64,000 nucleotides of DNA from Oscillospiraceae bacterium (GCA_017508045.1 JAFVZT010000027.1:18518-82517); one strand, 5' to 3'. Counted from the first letter of the stretch, positions 34,920-45,355 are shown. Numbers and translations are program-made. The notes: generated by a model from the letters alone, not told the origin.

Positions 34920-35155
34920 TGAGGACAAGCAAGCGTGATCACCGCTTTATAGAGAGCTGCCGGTTGGTGTAAGGCGGCAACGGCCACTGCTTGTATCCCC
35001 TCTGAGCAGCGCACCGAGCCTTTTGCAGGTAGGCTGCGCCGGGTACGCCCGATAAAGCGTAGAAAAGTGCCGGGAAACCGGAACGAGAGTGGTACCGCAG
35101 AGGTAATTACGCCTTTGTCTCTTGATGAAAGAGGCAAAGGCGTTATTTTTTGAAT
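34920..35155 (+). promoter_or_regulatory. T-box riboswitch of ileS (Ile)
   Basis: The leader has the Stem I distal pattern AGAGAGCTGCCGGTTGGTGT followed by GGCGGC. The likely specifier ATC (Ile) is at 34995-34997 in TTGTATCCCC. The T-box sequence AGAGTGGTACCGCAG lies near 35085-35100. The terminator pairs GCCTTTGTCTCTT with AAGAGGCAAAGGC, then TTATTTTTT. Uncharged tRNA(Ile) would stabilise the antiterminator. TGCTATGAT at 34910-34918 is a probable extended -10. Confidence 0.93.
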
Positions 35156-35175
35156 AAACTTGGAGGTATATACCA

Positions 35176-37965
35176 ATGGAGTATAAAAATACGATTATCA
35201 CACCGAAAACCGACTTCCCTATGAAAGCCGGTCTGCCTGCCAGAGAACCGGCTATGCTGCAGCGCTGGCAGGAGCAAAACCTGTACAGCCTAATGTTGGA
35301 AAAGAATAAGGATCTGCCCCCCTTCGTACTGCACGATGGCCCTCCCTTCAGTAACGGCTATATCCATATGGGTCACGCCCTGAATAAAGCCCTGAAGGAC
35401 TTCATTGTCCGCAGCCATGCTATGATGGGCTTCTACACCCCTTATGTTCCCGGCTGGGACAACCACGGTCTGCCCATCGAGCGTGCTATTGAAACTTCCA
35501 AGAAGAAGCTGAACCGGGATATGTCTGTTCCGGAATTCCGCAAGGCCTGTGAAGAATTTGCGCAAGACTTTATCAACAAGCAAAGAGAAGGCTTCCGCCG
35601 TCTTGGTGTTGTTGGTGATTGGGAAAACCCCTACCGCACTATGGATAAGCATTTTGAAGCGCAGGAAGTCAAAGTCTTTGGTCGGATGTTTGATAAGGGT
35701 TATATTTATAAGGGTCTGAAGCCTGTTACCTGGTGTCCTGCCTGTGCAACCGCTGTGGCGGAGGCTGATATTGAGTATAAGGATGACCCCTGTACCTCTG
35801 TATATGTTAAGTTCCCCATGAAGGATGACTTAGGCAAGCTGTCTGCGTTTGATCTGAGCAAAACCTTCTTCGTCATTTGGACCACCACTATCTGGACGCT
35901 CCCCGGCAATATGGCGATCTGTCTGCATCCCAGAGACAGCTATGTGTTGGTAAAGGCCGAAAACGGCGAGACCTACATTATGGCAGAAGCATTAATGGAA
36001 AAGACCATGAAGCAGGGTGGCTTTGAAAGCTATGAGGTGCTTGCTTCCTACCCCGGCAGCTTCTTTGAAAATATGCTGGCTCAGCATCCTTTCCTGAATA
36101 AGACCTCCCGTTTGGTGTATGCAGAGTATGTCACAATGGATTCCGGCACAGGCTGCGTACACACAGCTCCCGGCTTTGGCGCGGACGACTACCAGACCTG
36201 CATGCGCTATGGCATGGACTTGGTTGTCCCTGTGGACGACTACGGCCGTCATACCGACTACGCCGGCAAATATGAAGGCATGAAGACTGAGGAGTCCAAT
36301 CCCGTCATTCTGGAGGACATGAAGCTCTCCGGTATGCTTTTTGCCGCCGAGGAAATTATCCACTCCTACCCCCACCATGACCGCTGTAAAAAGCCGGTAA
36401 TCTTCCGTGCGACCCCCCAGTGGTTCTGCTCCGTAGAATCCTTTAAAAACCAAGCCATTGAAGCAATTGAAAACGTTCAGTGGTTCCCCGCCTGGGGTGG
36501 CGAACGAATGGTAAGTATGATCAAAGAACGCGCCGACTGGTGTATCTCCCGTCAGCGCCGTTGGGGCTTGCCCATTCCCGTATTCTACTGTAAGGACTGC
36601 TCAAAGCCTGTTTCCACCCCTGCCTCCATTGAAAAAATTTCCAGCCTGTTTGACGAGTTCGGCTCTAATGTCTGGTTTGAAAGTGACGCTTCCCAGCTGA
36701 CTCCCGATGGCTTCACCTGCCCCCACTGCGGCGGTACAGCCTTTGAAAAGGAAACCGACACACTGGACTGCTGGTTTGATTCCGGCTCTACCCACTATGC
36801 ATCCTTGATGAAGGACACTCCCGAGCTGTGGCCTGCAGATGTATATCTTGAGGGTGCTGACCAGTATCGCGGTTGGTTCCAGTCCTCCCTGTTAACCTCT
36901 GTTGGCGCACTGGATAAGGGCGCACCCTTCAAGCAGGTGCTGACCCACGGCTGGACAGTTGACGGTCAGGGCCGTGCTATGCACAAGAGTTTGGGTAATG
37001 GCGTCGACCCGGCTGACCTGATTAAGGATTTCGGCGCGGATATTGTCCGTCTGTGGGCTGCTTCCTCTGACTACCACGCTGATGTACGTTGCTCTACAGA
37101 CATTTTCAAGCAGATTGCCCAGAACTATCTGAAGTTCCGCAACACTGCACGCTACTGTCTGGGTAACTTAAATGATTTTGATGCCGACAATTTGGTTGCA
37201 GCCGAGGATTTGGAAGAGCTGGACAGATGGGCATTAACAAAGCTGAATGATTTGATTGTAAGCTGCCGCAAGTCTTATAACAACTATGAATTCCATGTTG
37301 TTTCCCATGCAATCAACGATTTCTGTGTTGTTGAGCTGTCTTCGTTCTATCTGGACATCATCAAAGACCGTTTGTATTGTGAGGAAAAGGATGGCCTGCG
37401 CCGTCGTTCCGCACAAACAGCACTGTTCCTGATTGTGGATGCTATGGCGAAGCTGTTTGCCCCCATCCTTGCCTTTACCTGTGATGAAATTTGGCAAGCA
37501 ATGCCCCATCGTCAATGTGATGATGTGCGGAACATTTTACTGAACCAGATGCCTGTAGATATGGCAGCTTATGTTCTGCCGGATGAAACTATGGCAAAAT
37601 GGGATACAATTATGAAGCTGCGTCAGGATGTTAACGGCGTTCTGGAGCTTGCCAGAGCTGATAAGCGCATCGGTAAGGCATTGGAAGCCCATGTCAGCCT
37701 GCAGACCGAGGACACCACGCTTTTGGAAGCTTGCAAGGATATTAACCTGTCTGAAATTTGCATTGTTTCCTCCTGTGACTGGGAAACTGTGGCCGAGGGC
37801 GCAACCGTTGCCACCGGCACAAATCTGCCCCAGCTGACGGTAGGTGTTACCGAAGCCCGTGGCGAAAAGTGTCCCCGCTGCTGGATGCACTCTCTGCAGG
37901 CAAACAGCGAAGGTCTCTGCCCCCGTTGTGCCGCCGTTATCAGCACAATGGATTTGGAAATCTGA
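35176..37965 (+). CDS. ileS: Isoleucyl-tRNA synthetase
   Basis: 929 residues. Class I synthetase charging tRNA(Ile). The HIGH-type signature is PPFSNGYIHMGHALNKALKD at about residues 55-74, and the KMSKS-type signature is AMHKSLGNGVDPADLI at about 601-616. The CP1 editing region lies between. The C-terminal zinc motif CPRCWMHSLQANSEGLCPRC completes the bacterial type-1 form. AGGAGG-like TGGAGG lies before the ATG. T-box controlled. Confidence 0.96.
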   Translation: MEYKNTIITPKTDFPMKAGLPAREPAMLQRWQEQNLYSLMLEKNKDLPPFVLHDGPPFSNGYIHMGHALNKALKDFIVRSHAMMGFYTPYVPGWDNHGLPIERAIETSKKKLNRDMSVPEFRKACEEFAQDFINKQREGFRRLGVVGDWENPYRTMDKHFEAQEVKVFGRMFDKGYIYKGLKPVTWCPACATAVAEADIEYKDDPCTSVYVKFPMKDDLGKLSAFDLSKTFFVIWTTTIWTLPGNMAICLHPRDSYVLVKAENGETYIMAEALMEKTMKQGGFESYEVLASYPGSFFENMLAQHPFLNKTSRLVYAEYVTMDSGTGCVHTAPGFGADDYQTCMRYGMDLVVPVDDYGRHTDYAGKYEGMKTEESNPVILEDMKLSGMLFAAEEIIHSYPHHDRCKKPVIFRATPQWFCSVESFKNQAIEAIENVQWFPAWGGERMVSMIKERADWCISRQRRWGLPIPVFYCKDCSKPVSTPASIEKISSLFDEFGSNVWFESDASQLTPDGFTCPHCGGTAFEKETDTLDCWFDSGSTHYASLMKDTPELWPADVYLEGADQYRGWFQSSLLTSVGALDKGAPFKQVLTHGWTVDGQGRAMHKSLGNGVDPADLIKDFGADIVRLWAASSDYHADVRCSTDIFKQIAQNYLKFRNTARYCLGNLNDFDADNLVAAEDLEELDRWALTKLNDLIVSCRKSYNNYEFHVVSHAINDFCVVELSSFYLDIIKDRLYCEEKDGLRRRSAQTALFLIVDAMAKLFAPILAFTCDEIWQAMPHRQCDDVRNILLNQMPVDMAAYVLPDETMAKWDTIMKLRQDVNGVLELARADKRIGKALEAHVSLQTEDTTLLEACKDINLSEICIVSSCDWETVAEGATVATGTNLPQLTVGVTEARGEKCPRCWMHSLQANSEGLCPRCAAVISTMDLEI

Positions 37966-37973
37966 TATCTCAT

Positions 37974-38009
37974 AAAAAAGCTCAGCCCTTTGTAAGGGCT
38001 GAGCTTTTT
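37974..38009. terminator. Bidirectional terminator between ileS and hisIE
   Basis: AAGCTCAGCCCTT pairs with AAGGGCTGAGCTT around TGT, with A-run before and T-run after. It serves both convergent genes and overlaps the hisIE stop. Confidence 0.9.
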
Positions 38010-38658
38010 ATTTGGTCATTTTTTCCTGTTTAACCTTGTGGTCAATTACATGCCGCGAAGCAAGCTCTTTATGAATATCCTCCAAGGAAATACCAGCCTG
38101 AGTCATTAATACCATAACATGATAAGCCAGGTCCGCAATCTCATAAATTGTTTCTGCCTTGTCCTCTGCCTTGGCAGCAATGATTACCTCGGTAGATTCC
38201 TCACCCACCTTCTTGAGAATTTTATCAAGTCCTTTTTCAAACAGATAGGTGGTGTAAGAGCCTTCCTTTTTATCGGTCTTGCGTCCTTCAATCAGCTTCA
38301 TTAAGCCCTCATAGGAAAACTCCTTCCGGGTTTCGCTTTCCCAAACCGGATTGGTAAAGCAGGAATGTGTTCCGGTATGGCAGGCCGGTCCTTCCGGTTC
38401 AACCACAACCACAAGGGCATCCTGGTCGCAGTCAGCGGTAATGGACACAATGTTTTGATAATTTCCGCTTGTCTCCCCTTTCAGCCACAATTCCTGACGG
38501 GAGCGACTGTAAAAGCAGGTGCGCTCTTTTTCCATAGAAATTTGCAGGCTTTCCCTATTCATATAGGCAAGGGTCAGTACTTCCTTTGTGACAGCATCTA
38601 CTACAATTGCAGGAATTAATCCCTTTTCGTCAAATTTTAGTGTTTCAATATCAATCAT
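38008..38658 (-). CDS. hisIE: Bifunctional HisIE (phosphoribosyl-AMP cyclohydrolase / phosphoribosyl-ATP pyrophosphatase)
   Basis: 216 residues. Steps 2 and 3 of histidine synthesis. The N-terminal HisI domain (to about 110) shows [32 protein letters not shown], and the zinc/Asp cluster [21 protein letters not shown]. The C-terminal HisE domain (about 125-210) has [22 protein letters not shown]. The fused form is common in Firmicutes. It is the last gene of the his operon. Confidence 0.96.
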   Translation of the reverse strand: MIDIETLKFDEKGLIPAIVVDAVTKEVLTLAYMNRESLQISMEKERTCFYSRSRQELWLKGETSGNYQNIVSITADCDQDALVVVVEPEGPACHTGTHSCFTNPVWESETRKEFSYEGLMKLIEGRKTDKKEGSYTTYLFEKGLDKILKKVGEESTEVIIAAKAEDKAETIYEIADLAYHVMVLMTQAGISLEDIHKELASRHVIDHKVKQEKMTK

Positions 38659-38669
38659 ACTACATCTCC

Positions 38670-39428
38670 TTATATTCGTGCAGGAATCCCCTGCTTTGCC
38701 ATTTCCTTTTTCAAATCCTGTATCTTTACTTGCCCAAAGTGGAAGATTGATGCTGCCAATCCCGCATCAACACCGGGCAGCTCGTTAAACAGTTTTATGA
38801 AATCTTCAATACAGCCTGCTCCTCCTGAAGCAATTACCGGCACAGATACCGCATCACAAACCGCACGCAGCATTTGAAGATCAAAGCCGCCCCGGACACC
38901 GTCAGTATCGATGGAGTTTACTACTACCTCGCCTGCGCCGTTATCCACACACCGACGTATCCAGTCAATTGCCTCCATACCGGTATTTTCCCTTCCGCCC
39001 TTGGCAAAAACCCGAAATACGCCGTCTACGCGCTTCACATCCGCTGATAACACAACACATTGGTTGCCGTAGCGCTTCGCAGCCTCATAAACCAGATCCG
39101 GATTTCGGATTGCGCCGGAATTTACGCTGACTTTATCGGCACCGCATTTTAAAACCCGGTCAAAATCCGCAAGAGAGTTAATACCGCCGCCGACAGTTAA
39201 GGGAATAAATACGGATTTTGCCGTCTGGCGAAGAATTTCTGTAAACAAGCCACGTCCCTCAGCCGATGCGGTAATATCATAAAAAACCAATTCATCCGCA
39301 CCGGCACCGGAATAGTATTCTGCCAAAGAAACCGGGCTGGACACATCGTTTAAGCCCTGAAAATTTATGCCCTTAACTACCCGTCCGTCCTTTACATCCA
39401 GGCAGGGAATTATTCGTTTTGTAATCAT
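38670..39428 (-). CDS. hisF: Imidazole glycerol phosphate synthase subunit HisF
   Basis: 252 residues. The cyclase half of the HisFH complex; makes IGP and AICAR from PRFAR and ammonia from HisH. Beta-alpha barrel with [18 protein letters not shown] (catalytic Asp), [28 protein letters not shown], and PVIASGGAG. It overlaps hisA by 4 bp. Confidence 0.97.
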   Translation of the reverse strand: MITKRIIPCLDVKDGRVVKGINFQGLNDVSSPVSLAEYYSGAGADELVFYDITASAEGRGLFTEILRQTAKSVFIPLTVGGGINSLADFDRVLKCGADKVSVNSGAIRNPDLVYEAAKRYGNQCVVLSADVKRVDGVFRVFAKGGRENTGMEAIDWIRRCVDNGAGEVVVNSIDTDGVRGGFDLQMLRAVCDAVSVPVIASGGAGCIEDFIKLFNELPGVDAGLAASIFHFGQVKIQDLKKEMAKQGIPARI

Positions 39429-40138
39429 TTCGCCACCTCGATTGCCTGTTTAAGGGCAATCGCGCCTGTGTAATAGGCCTTGCCCACAATGGCGCCATGT
39501 ATATTTAGTTTTGTAAGGCGCTGAATATCTTCAATGGAGGACATACCTCCGGATGCAATAATATTTATACCCAATTGGTTTGACAGTTCTTTGTAAAGCG
39601 CATCGTTTGGACCTTGCATTGCCCCGTCACGAGAGATGTCTGTACAAATCAGTGTCTTAACTCCAATTGCATCCATTTGGCGGCAAAACTCATAGGCCTC
39701 AAGGTCGCTTTTTTGCGTCCAACCCTTAATGGCCACATATCCGTCGCGGATGTCAACGCCTACCGCAATTTTATTACCATAGGCAGCTACAGCGCACCGG
39801 AGGAATTCCCGATCCGTTACCGCCGCAGTGCCTAAAATCACACGGTCCAAGCCTGCATCTAAATAGCATCTGACAACATCCATATTTCGGATTCCGCCGC
39901 CAACTTGGCAGAACAAGCCTGTTTTCTCTTTAATGCGGCAAATAACGTCCAAATTCGGTGTCGTACCGGTTTTTGCACCTTCCAAGTCCACCATATGGAT
40001 ATGGGTCGCGCCCTGATTCTGAAAATCTACCGCAACCTCAGCCGGGTCATTGCTGTATACCGTCATTTGAGCATAGTCGCCCTTATATAAACGGACGGCC
40101 TTTCTCTCGTATAAATCAATTGCCGGATAAATTATCAT
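39425..40138 (-). CDS. hisA: Phosphoribosylformimino-AICAR-P isomerase HisA
   Basis: 237 residues. Amadori isomerase (ProFAR to PRFAR). Barrel motifs YPAIDLYERKAVRLYKGDY, QVGGGIRNMDVVRCYLDAG, VILGTAAV, GVDIRDGYVAIKGW, CTDISRDGAMQGPN and IASGGMSS. It lies 2 bp after hisH in the minus-strand operon. Confidence 0.97.
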   Translation of the reverse strand: MIIYPAIDLYERKAVRLYKGDYAQMTVYSNDPAEVAVDFQNQGATHIHMVDLEGAKTGTTPNLDVICRIKEKTGLFCQVGGGIRNMDVVRCYLDAGLDRVILGTAAVTDREFLRCAVAAYGNKIAVGVDIRDGYVAIKGWTQKSDLEAYEFCRQMDAIGVKTLICTDISRDGAMQGPNDALYKELSNQLGINIIASGGMSSIEDIQRLTKLNIHGAIVGKAYYTGAIALKQAIEVAK

Positions 40139-40140
40139 AT

Positions 40141-40758
40141 CTACACCTTCATTTCGGTAAATGCACGCAATATCTCAAGACCGACCCTGCCGCTTTTTTC
40201 CGGATGGAATTGACAGCCGAAAATATTATCCTTCTCTACTGCCGCAGTGAGCATTGCCCCATATTCCGCCGTTGCAATGGTATGCTCTGTGCACCGTGCT
40301 GCGTAGAAGGAATGGACAAAATAAACATAATCGTCGTCTTGTACATTTTGCAACAGCTTGCTTTGTTTTTGAATGGTTAGCGCGTTCCAGCCCATATGGG
40401 GTATTTTTAAGCCAGTCGGAATGACCTCAGATATGGGTCTGATCTCACCGGGAATTAACCCTAAGCCCTGGTGACAGCCGTACTCATATCCCTTATCGAA
40501 CAAAAGCTGCATACCCAGGCAAATGCCCAAAAGAGGCTTTCCTGCATTGGCTTGCGCAACGACTTCTTCTGCCAAGCCGGTATCTGAGAGCTTTTGTGCT
40601 GCGTCTCCAAAAGCACCCACACCGGGAAGCAGCAGCTTATCCGCACTGCGAAGGACATCCTTATCTGCTGTTACCGTAACCTCTGCACCGATTGCGTGAA
40701 AGGACTGCTCTAAAGAAAATAAATTGCCTACACCGTAATCAACAATGGCAATCATCAC
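40141..40758 (-). CDS. hisH: Imidazole glycerol phosphate synthase subunit HisH
   Basis: 205 residues. Glutamine amidotransferase that feeds ammonia to HisF. VDYGVGNLFSLEQSF at the start, the nucleophile elbow LLGICLGMQLLFD (Cys about 84), and the C-terminal FHPEKSGRVG with His-Glu of the triad. Start overlaps hisB by 4 bp. Confidence 0.96.
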   Translation of the reverse strand: MMIAIVDYGVGNLFSLEQSFHAIGAEVTVTADKDVLRSADKLLLPGVGAFGDAAQKLSDTGLAEEVVAQANAGKPLLGICLGMQLLFDKGYEYGCHQGLGLIPGEIRPISEVIPTGLKIPHMGWNALTIQKQSKLLQNVQDDDYVYFVHSFYAARCTEHTIATAEYGAMLTAAVEKDNIFGCQFHPEKSGRVGLEILRAFTEMKV

Positions 40759-41342
40759 AAAACTCCTTTGGTAGAGGGTATCTCATCGGCATAGCACGGA
40801 TCAATGGAAACAGCTTCTTTTAATGTTCTGGCAACTGACTTAAACGCGCCCTCGATAATATGGTGTGAATTACTGCCGGATAACTGGCGGATGTGCAGGG
40901 TTGCACCTGCATTACGGACAAAGCCCCAGAAAAACTCCTCCACAAGCTCCGTATCAAAGTTGCCCACTTTTTGTGTTGGGATTTCCAGGCCATATCCCAA
41001 ATAGCATCTTCCGGACAGATCTGCGGCAGACAGTATTAGTGCTTCATCCATAGGCAGTGTGGTATCACCGTAGCGGAGAATTCCCCTCTTGTCCCCCAGC
41101 GCATCAGCAAAGGCTTGTCCCAAAACAATGCCGACATCCTCAACCGTGTGGTGATCGTCCACATAGGTATCTCCGGTGCAGGTCAGTTCCATATCAAACC
41201 GCCCGTGCTTTGCAAAAAGAGTTAACATATGGTCTAAAAAACCACAGCCTGTATGAATCCTACCGGCCCCCCTGCCATCCAAATTCAGGGTCAGGGTGAT
41301 ATCCGTCTCACCGGTTTTTCGTGTAATCGTTGAAGTTCTCAT
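40755..41342 (-). CDS. hisB: Imidazoleglycerol-phosphate dehydratase HisB
   Basis: 195 residues, the monofunctional form. Mn-binding motifs CGFLDHMLTLFAKHGRFD, DDHHTVEDVGIVLGQA, and later SGSNSHHIIEGAFKS. It converts IGP to imidazole acetol phosphate. It overlaps hisC by 4 bp. Confidence 0.97.
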   Translation of the reverse strand: MRTSTITRKTGETDITLTLNLDGRGAGRIHTGCGFLDHMLTLFAKHGRFDMELTCTGDTYVDDHHTVEDVGIVLGQAFADALGDKRGILRYGDTTLPMDEALILSAADLSGRCYLGYGLEIPTQKVGNFDTELVEEFFWGFVRNAGATLHIRQLSGSNSHHIIEGAFKSVARTLKEAVSIDPCYADEIPSTKGVL

Positions 41343-42403
41343 ATATATTCCTCCAAAATTTTGCAGACAGCGCTTGTTAAGCTTTCCATCTCCTGCCTTG
41401 TTCCAATTGTAATACGGACAAAGGGCTTTAACCGCGGAGTATCAAAATAACGAACCAAAATACCTTTTTCCTTTAATGCTTTATACAAGTCTGCTCCGGA
41501 AATTCGGTGGTGACCTGCAAGAATAAAATTGGTATTGGAATTAAGAACTGTAAAGCCCAATTTTTTTAATTCCATAGTTGTACATTGCCGATTCTCTACA
41601 ATTTTTTTACAGTTTTCCCGGGTGTACTCCTCGTCCAGCAATGCGCCAAGACCTGCCGCCATAGTCATACTATTTACATTATAAGGGTTAATGGAATATT
41701 TTGCCATACGTAAATCCGCAATTAACGCTTCATTTCCAAAAATCATACCCAATCGCCCACCTGCCAAGGATCTGGATTTGGAAAAAGTTTGAGTCACAAG
41801 CAGGTTATCATATCGGTCAATTAAAGAAACTGCACTTTGACCGCCAAAATCAATATACGCCTCATCGATTACCACAACATTATCCGGGTTGCTTTTTACA
41901 ATTTCCTCAATTGCGTCAAGACCCAGATAGTGACCGGTTGGTGCATTGGGGTTGGCAATAAAAACAGTTTTGCCGGTGTTTCGGTACTCCTGCGGATTGA
42001 CAGTAAAATCATCCTGTAATGGGATTTGTGTGTAAGGTACTGACAAAAACTGGGCAAACACCTTATAAAACCCATAGGTAATATCCGGAAATACAGCAGG
42101 GGTATTTGCATCGCAAAAGCACATAAACGCAAGAAACAAAACCTCGTCCGAACCGTTTCCAAACAAAACCTGGGTAGGCTTCATACCGTAAAGCTCGGCA
42201 ATTTTTTTGGTTATTTCTGTACAGTCCGGGTCTGAATAAAGCTGCAAAGATTGTGCGGCTTTTTGGGCGTATTCCTGCGCCCTGGGGGAAGGCGGAAAGG
42301 GAGATTCGTTTGTATTGAGCTTTATGTAGCTTCTTTCACGGGGCTGCTCGCCAGGAACATATGGCTTTAAATCGCTGTATTTTGGACTCATATAACGGCT
42401 CAT
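41339..42403 (-). CDS. hisC: Histidinol-phosphate aminotransferase HisC
   Basis: 354 residues. PLP aminotransferase. KLNTNESPFPPSP is the N-terminal signature. Others are FGNGSDEVL, ANPNAPTGHYL, VVIDEAYIDFGG, and the PLP-Lys region TQTFSKSRSLAGGRLGM; FVRITIGTRQEM is at the end. It overlaps hisD by 4 bp. Typical length. Confidence 0.96.
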   Translation of the reverse strand: MSRYMSPKYSDLKPYVPGEQPRERSYIKLNTNESPFPPSPRAQEYAQKAAQSLQLYSDPDCTEITKKIAELYGMKPTQVLFGNGSDEVLFLAFMCFCDANTPAVFPDITYGFYKVFAQFLSVPYTQIPLQDDFTVNPQEYRNTGKTVFIANPNAPTGHYLGLDAIEEIVKSNPDNVVVIDEAYIDFGGQSAVSLIDRYDNLLVTQTFSKSRSLAGGRLGMIFGNEALIADLRMAKYSINPYNVNSMTMAAGLGALLDEEYTRENCKKIVENRQCTTMELKKLGFTVLNSNTNFILAGHHRISGADLYKALKEKGILVRYFDTPRLKPFVRITIGTRQEMESLTSAVCKILEEYI

Positions 42404-43680
42404 GAATCTTCCTCCAAGCGGATGGTTGCGCTTTGGGCGTGGGCAGTTAGACCCTCCGTTTGCGCAAAACGAGCAACATCCAAGGCAACCTTTTTTAAAG
42501 CATCCGCAGTATAGTATGTATATTGGGTTTTCTTAACAAAATCATCAACAGACAAGGGGCTTGAAAACCGTGCCGTTCCGCTGGTGGGCAATGTGTGATT
42601 TGGTCCTGCCAGATAATCGCCCAATGCCTCCGGGCAATATTTCCCCATAAACACAGAGCCTGCGTGACGGATTTTATCCAAATAATCAAAAGGATTGTCA
42701 ACGCACAGCTCCAGATGCTCCGGAGCGATTGTATTGGCAATTTCGATAGCCGCATCCAATGTATCTGCAACAATAATTTTACCGTTTTGGTTGATAGACT
42801 CCCGGGCAATTTCCTGTCTTTCCAGGCACTTTAGCTGCATCTCCAACTGTTCCTGCACAGCCTTTGCCAAAACAATAGAATCTGTAACCAATACCGCGCT
42901 GGCAAGCCTATCGTGTTCTGCCTGTGACAATAAATCTGCAGCCACATAAGAAGGATTTGAGCTGCCGTCTGCAACTATCAAAATTTCGCTGGGGCCGGCA
43001 ATCATATCGATGGCTACCTTCCCAAAGACCTGCCGTTTCGCCTCAGCAACAAAAGCATTTCCTGGGCCGACGATTTTATCTACCGCAGGAATGCTTTGTG
43101 TTCCGTAAGCAAGTGCTGCTACCGCCTGGGCACCACCTACCTTAAAGATCCGGTCAATTCCCGCAATTTTAGCCGCAGCCAAAATCGCAGGGTTTACCTT
43201 GCCGTCCTTCCCGGGAGGGGTTACCATTACAATCTCACCGCAACCGGCTATTTTAGCGGGGATGCTGTCCATTAACACGGTAGATGGATATGCCGCTGTG
43301 CCGCCCGGAACATAGATGCCCACGCGGTCCATGGGGATTATTTTTTGTCCCATAACCACACCGTCGGTATCGTTTATGATAAAGCTGTTGCGAACCTGAC
43401 AGCTGTGGTATTTACGGATGTTGGCCGCTGCGGATTCCAATATGCGGATGAACTCCGGGTCTACGCTTTCAAATGCTTCTGTAAGCTCCTGCTCGCTGAC
43501 TTCCAATGAAGAAATGCAGGCATTATCAAAACGCGCACAATAAGCATACAAGGCATTATCGCCATTTGTTTTAACATTGTCGATAATTTCTCTGACAATT
43601 GAAGTAACGTCAACCTTTGGCTCCACACGGGCAAAAATCTCATCCATATCGGTTTGACTGTAGGGCAAGATTCGAATCAT
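42400..43680 (-). CDS. hisD: Histidinol dehydrogenase HisD
   Basis: 426 residues. Oxidises histidinol to histidine in two NAD-dependent steps. Motifs: VGIYVPGGTAAYPSTVLM, VGGAQAVAALAYGTQSIP, DMIAGPSEILIVAD, DLLSQAEHD (metal and catalytic Glu/His), and NHTLPTSGTARF. It is separated from hisG by 14 bp. Confidence 0.97.
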   Translation of the reverse strand: MIRILPYSQTDMDEIFARVEPKVDVTSIVREIIDNVKTNGDNALYAYCARFDNACISSLEVSEQELTEAFESVDPEFIRILESAAANIRKYHSCQVRNSFIINDTDGVVMGQKIIPMDRVGIYVPGGTAAYPSTVLMDSIPAKIAGCGEIVMVTPPGKDGKVNPAILAAAKIAGIDRIFKVGGAQAVAALAYGTQSIPAVDKIVGPGNAFVAEAKRQVFGKVAIDMIAGPSEILIVADGSSNPSYVAADLLSQAEHDRLASAVLVTDSIVLAKAVQEQLEMQLKCLERQEIARESINQNGKIIVADTLDAAIEIANTIAPEHLELCVDNPFDYLDKIRHAGSVFMGKYCPEALGDYLAGPNHTLPTSGTARFSSPLSVDDFVKKTQYTYYTADALKKVALDVARFAQTEGLTAHAQSATIRLEEDS

Positions 43681-43694
43681 AGTTTACTCCTCTT

Positions 43695-44303
43695 TTACAG
43701 ACTTTCGGTAATCGCCTGAATTGTATCTTTTTTGAATTTATAGCTTGCCTTATTGGCAATCAGTCGGGCGCTTATGGGAATGATTTCCTCCAGCACCTCC
43801 AGACCGTTTTCCTTAAGTGTCTTTCCGGTTTCCACAATGTCCACAATGACATCGGAAAGGCCCAAAATCGGTGCAATTTCAATAGAGCCGTTTAAATGAA
43901 TAATGTCAATGTCTCTACCTTTAGAGGTAAAGTAGCTTTTGGCAATATTAGGAAATTTGGTGGCGACCCGCAGTGTTTGGGCCTCCGGTTTTCCAGGAAA
44001 GCCTGCAACCGCCATGCGGCACTTTCCCACATTTAAATCCGCAAGCTCATAAACATCCGGTTGGTATTCCAAAAGAATATCCTTGCCTGCTACGCCGATA
44101 TCTGCTGCGCCACGCTCTACATACACTGCCACATCCGACGGCTTTACCCAAAAGTAGCGAACACCGGCTTCTAAATTCTCAAAGGTCAGCTTTCGGCTGT
44201 TTTCCAAAAGTGACGGACAGGGAAAACCTGCCTGTGCAAAGCGCTGATAAACCGTTTCTCCCAGCCTGCCCTTTGGTAATGCAATATTAAGCATCGATTT
44301 CAA
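43695..44303 (-). CDS. hisG: ATP phosphoribosyltransferase HisG (short form)
   Basis: 202 residues. First step of histidine synthesis. Short HisG lacks the C-terminal regulatory domain and needs HisZ, which is encoded directly upstream with a 4-bp overlap. Motifs NIALPKGRLGETV, DIGVAGKDILLEYQPDVYEL, RVATKFPNIAKSYF, and DVIVDIVETGKTLKENGL. Confidence 0.97.
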   Translation of the reverse strand: MKSMLNIALPKGRLGETVYQRFAQAGFPCPSLLENSRKLTFENLEAGVRYFWVKPSDVAVYVERGAADIGVAGKDILLEYQPDVYELADLNVGKCRMAVAGFPGKPEAQTLRVATKFPNIAKSYFTSKGRDIDIIHLNGSIEIAPILGLSDVIVDIVETGKTLKENGLEVLEEIIPISARLIANKASYKFKKDTIQAITESL

Positions 44304-45355
44304 TCCCTCATTTCTTCCAATCGATAAATCTTATCACAACCCATACCACAAGTATCTGCTGGCTGTGCGCTGACTCTAAGTCCCTGCCCTGTCAGTTTCT
44401 GCATTGCAAGGGAAACGTCACGGATGTCAGCATCCACCGGATAAAGAAGTACAGCGTCTGCTGTCCTTGTCTGGCTGGGTTCAAATAAGCGCTCCAATAA
44501 ATCCGGGTACAAAGCAAAACCAATTGCTCTTCCTTTGCGCTTCATTTTTTCCATCAAGCCGTCATACTGACCGCCGGACAAAACTCCCGTGGGAACGCCC
44601 TCTACGAAACCGCGAAAAACAATGCCGTTATAATAACTCATATTATTTACAACGGAAAAATCTACATGAACGCAGTCAGCTCCCGTTGACTCCAAGGCAT
44701 CCAAAAGCTTTTTAAACTGCGCCAGCTCCGGCGCATCGGGGAACAGTGCCTGCAATTGGGGTAATGTCAAACTGGGGCTTCCGGAAATTCCAACAAGCTG
44801 TTCCAGTGCATCGCTGCAAACGCCCGCCTCCTGACAAATTTCCCGCAGCTCGTGAAGGTTTTTACTGCTGATTGCATTTAATACACGTTGTTTTGTTTCA
44901 TCGGCAAAACCGTACTGCTTTAACATACGGGATAACAAGCCCATATGAGAGATATCCAAAAGACAGCGATCACTGATCGCCTTCAGACTCTTAATTGCAA
45001 GCAGAAGCACTTCAAAAATGCAGTAATTGTCAATCTCGCCCATACATTCCAAGCCGATTTGCATAATCTCACGAAATCCACGGTTTCCGGGACGGTAAAC
45101 ATTTTCCCGGTAAAAAACCTTCTCAATTCCTTTTTCGGAAATCTCTGTATTTTTGATAATTGACAGCGTCACATCGGGCTTCAGTGCCATCAATCTGCCG
45201 TCGGTATCTGTAAAGGTCAAAACACGATCGGAAAGTAAAAAGTCCCGATTGCGTAAGTACAGATCATATTCTTCAAACTTGCTCATGGTATACATTTGAT
45301 AACCGTAAGGAGAATACAGTTCGCTCAGCACTGTCGCAAGCTGTTCGTTATTCAT
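44300..45355 (-). CDS. hisZ: ATP phosphoribosyltransferase regulatory subunit HisZ
   Basis: 351 residues. A catalytically inactive histidyl-tRNA synthetase relative that activates short HisG and carries histidine feedback. Class II-like motifs: MYTMSKFEEYDLYL, LMALKPDVTLSIIKNT, RENVYRPGNRGFREIMQIGLE. It lacks an anticodon-binding domain. It is the first gene of the his operon, with AGGGGGC upstream and the operator-containing promoter. Confidence 0.94.
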   Translation of the reverse strand: MNNEQLATVLSELYSPYGYQMYTMSKFEEYDLYLRNRDFLLSDRVLTFTDTDGRLMALKPDVTLSIIKNTEISEKGIEKVFYRENVYRPGNRGFREIMQIGLECMGEIDNYCIFEVLLLAIKSLKAISDRCLLDISHMGLLSRMLKQYGFADETKQRVLNAISSKNLHELREICQEAGVCSDALEQLVGISGSPSLTLPQLQALFPDAPELAQFKKLLDALESTGADCVHVDFSVVNNMSYYNGIVFRGFVEGVPTGVLSGGQYDGLMEKMKRKGRAIGFALYPDLLERLFEPSQTRTADAVLLYPVDADIRDVSLAMQKLTGQGLRVSAQPADTCGMGCDKIYRLEEMRD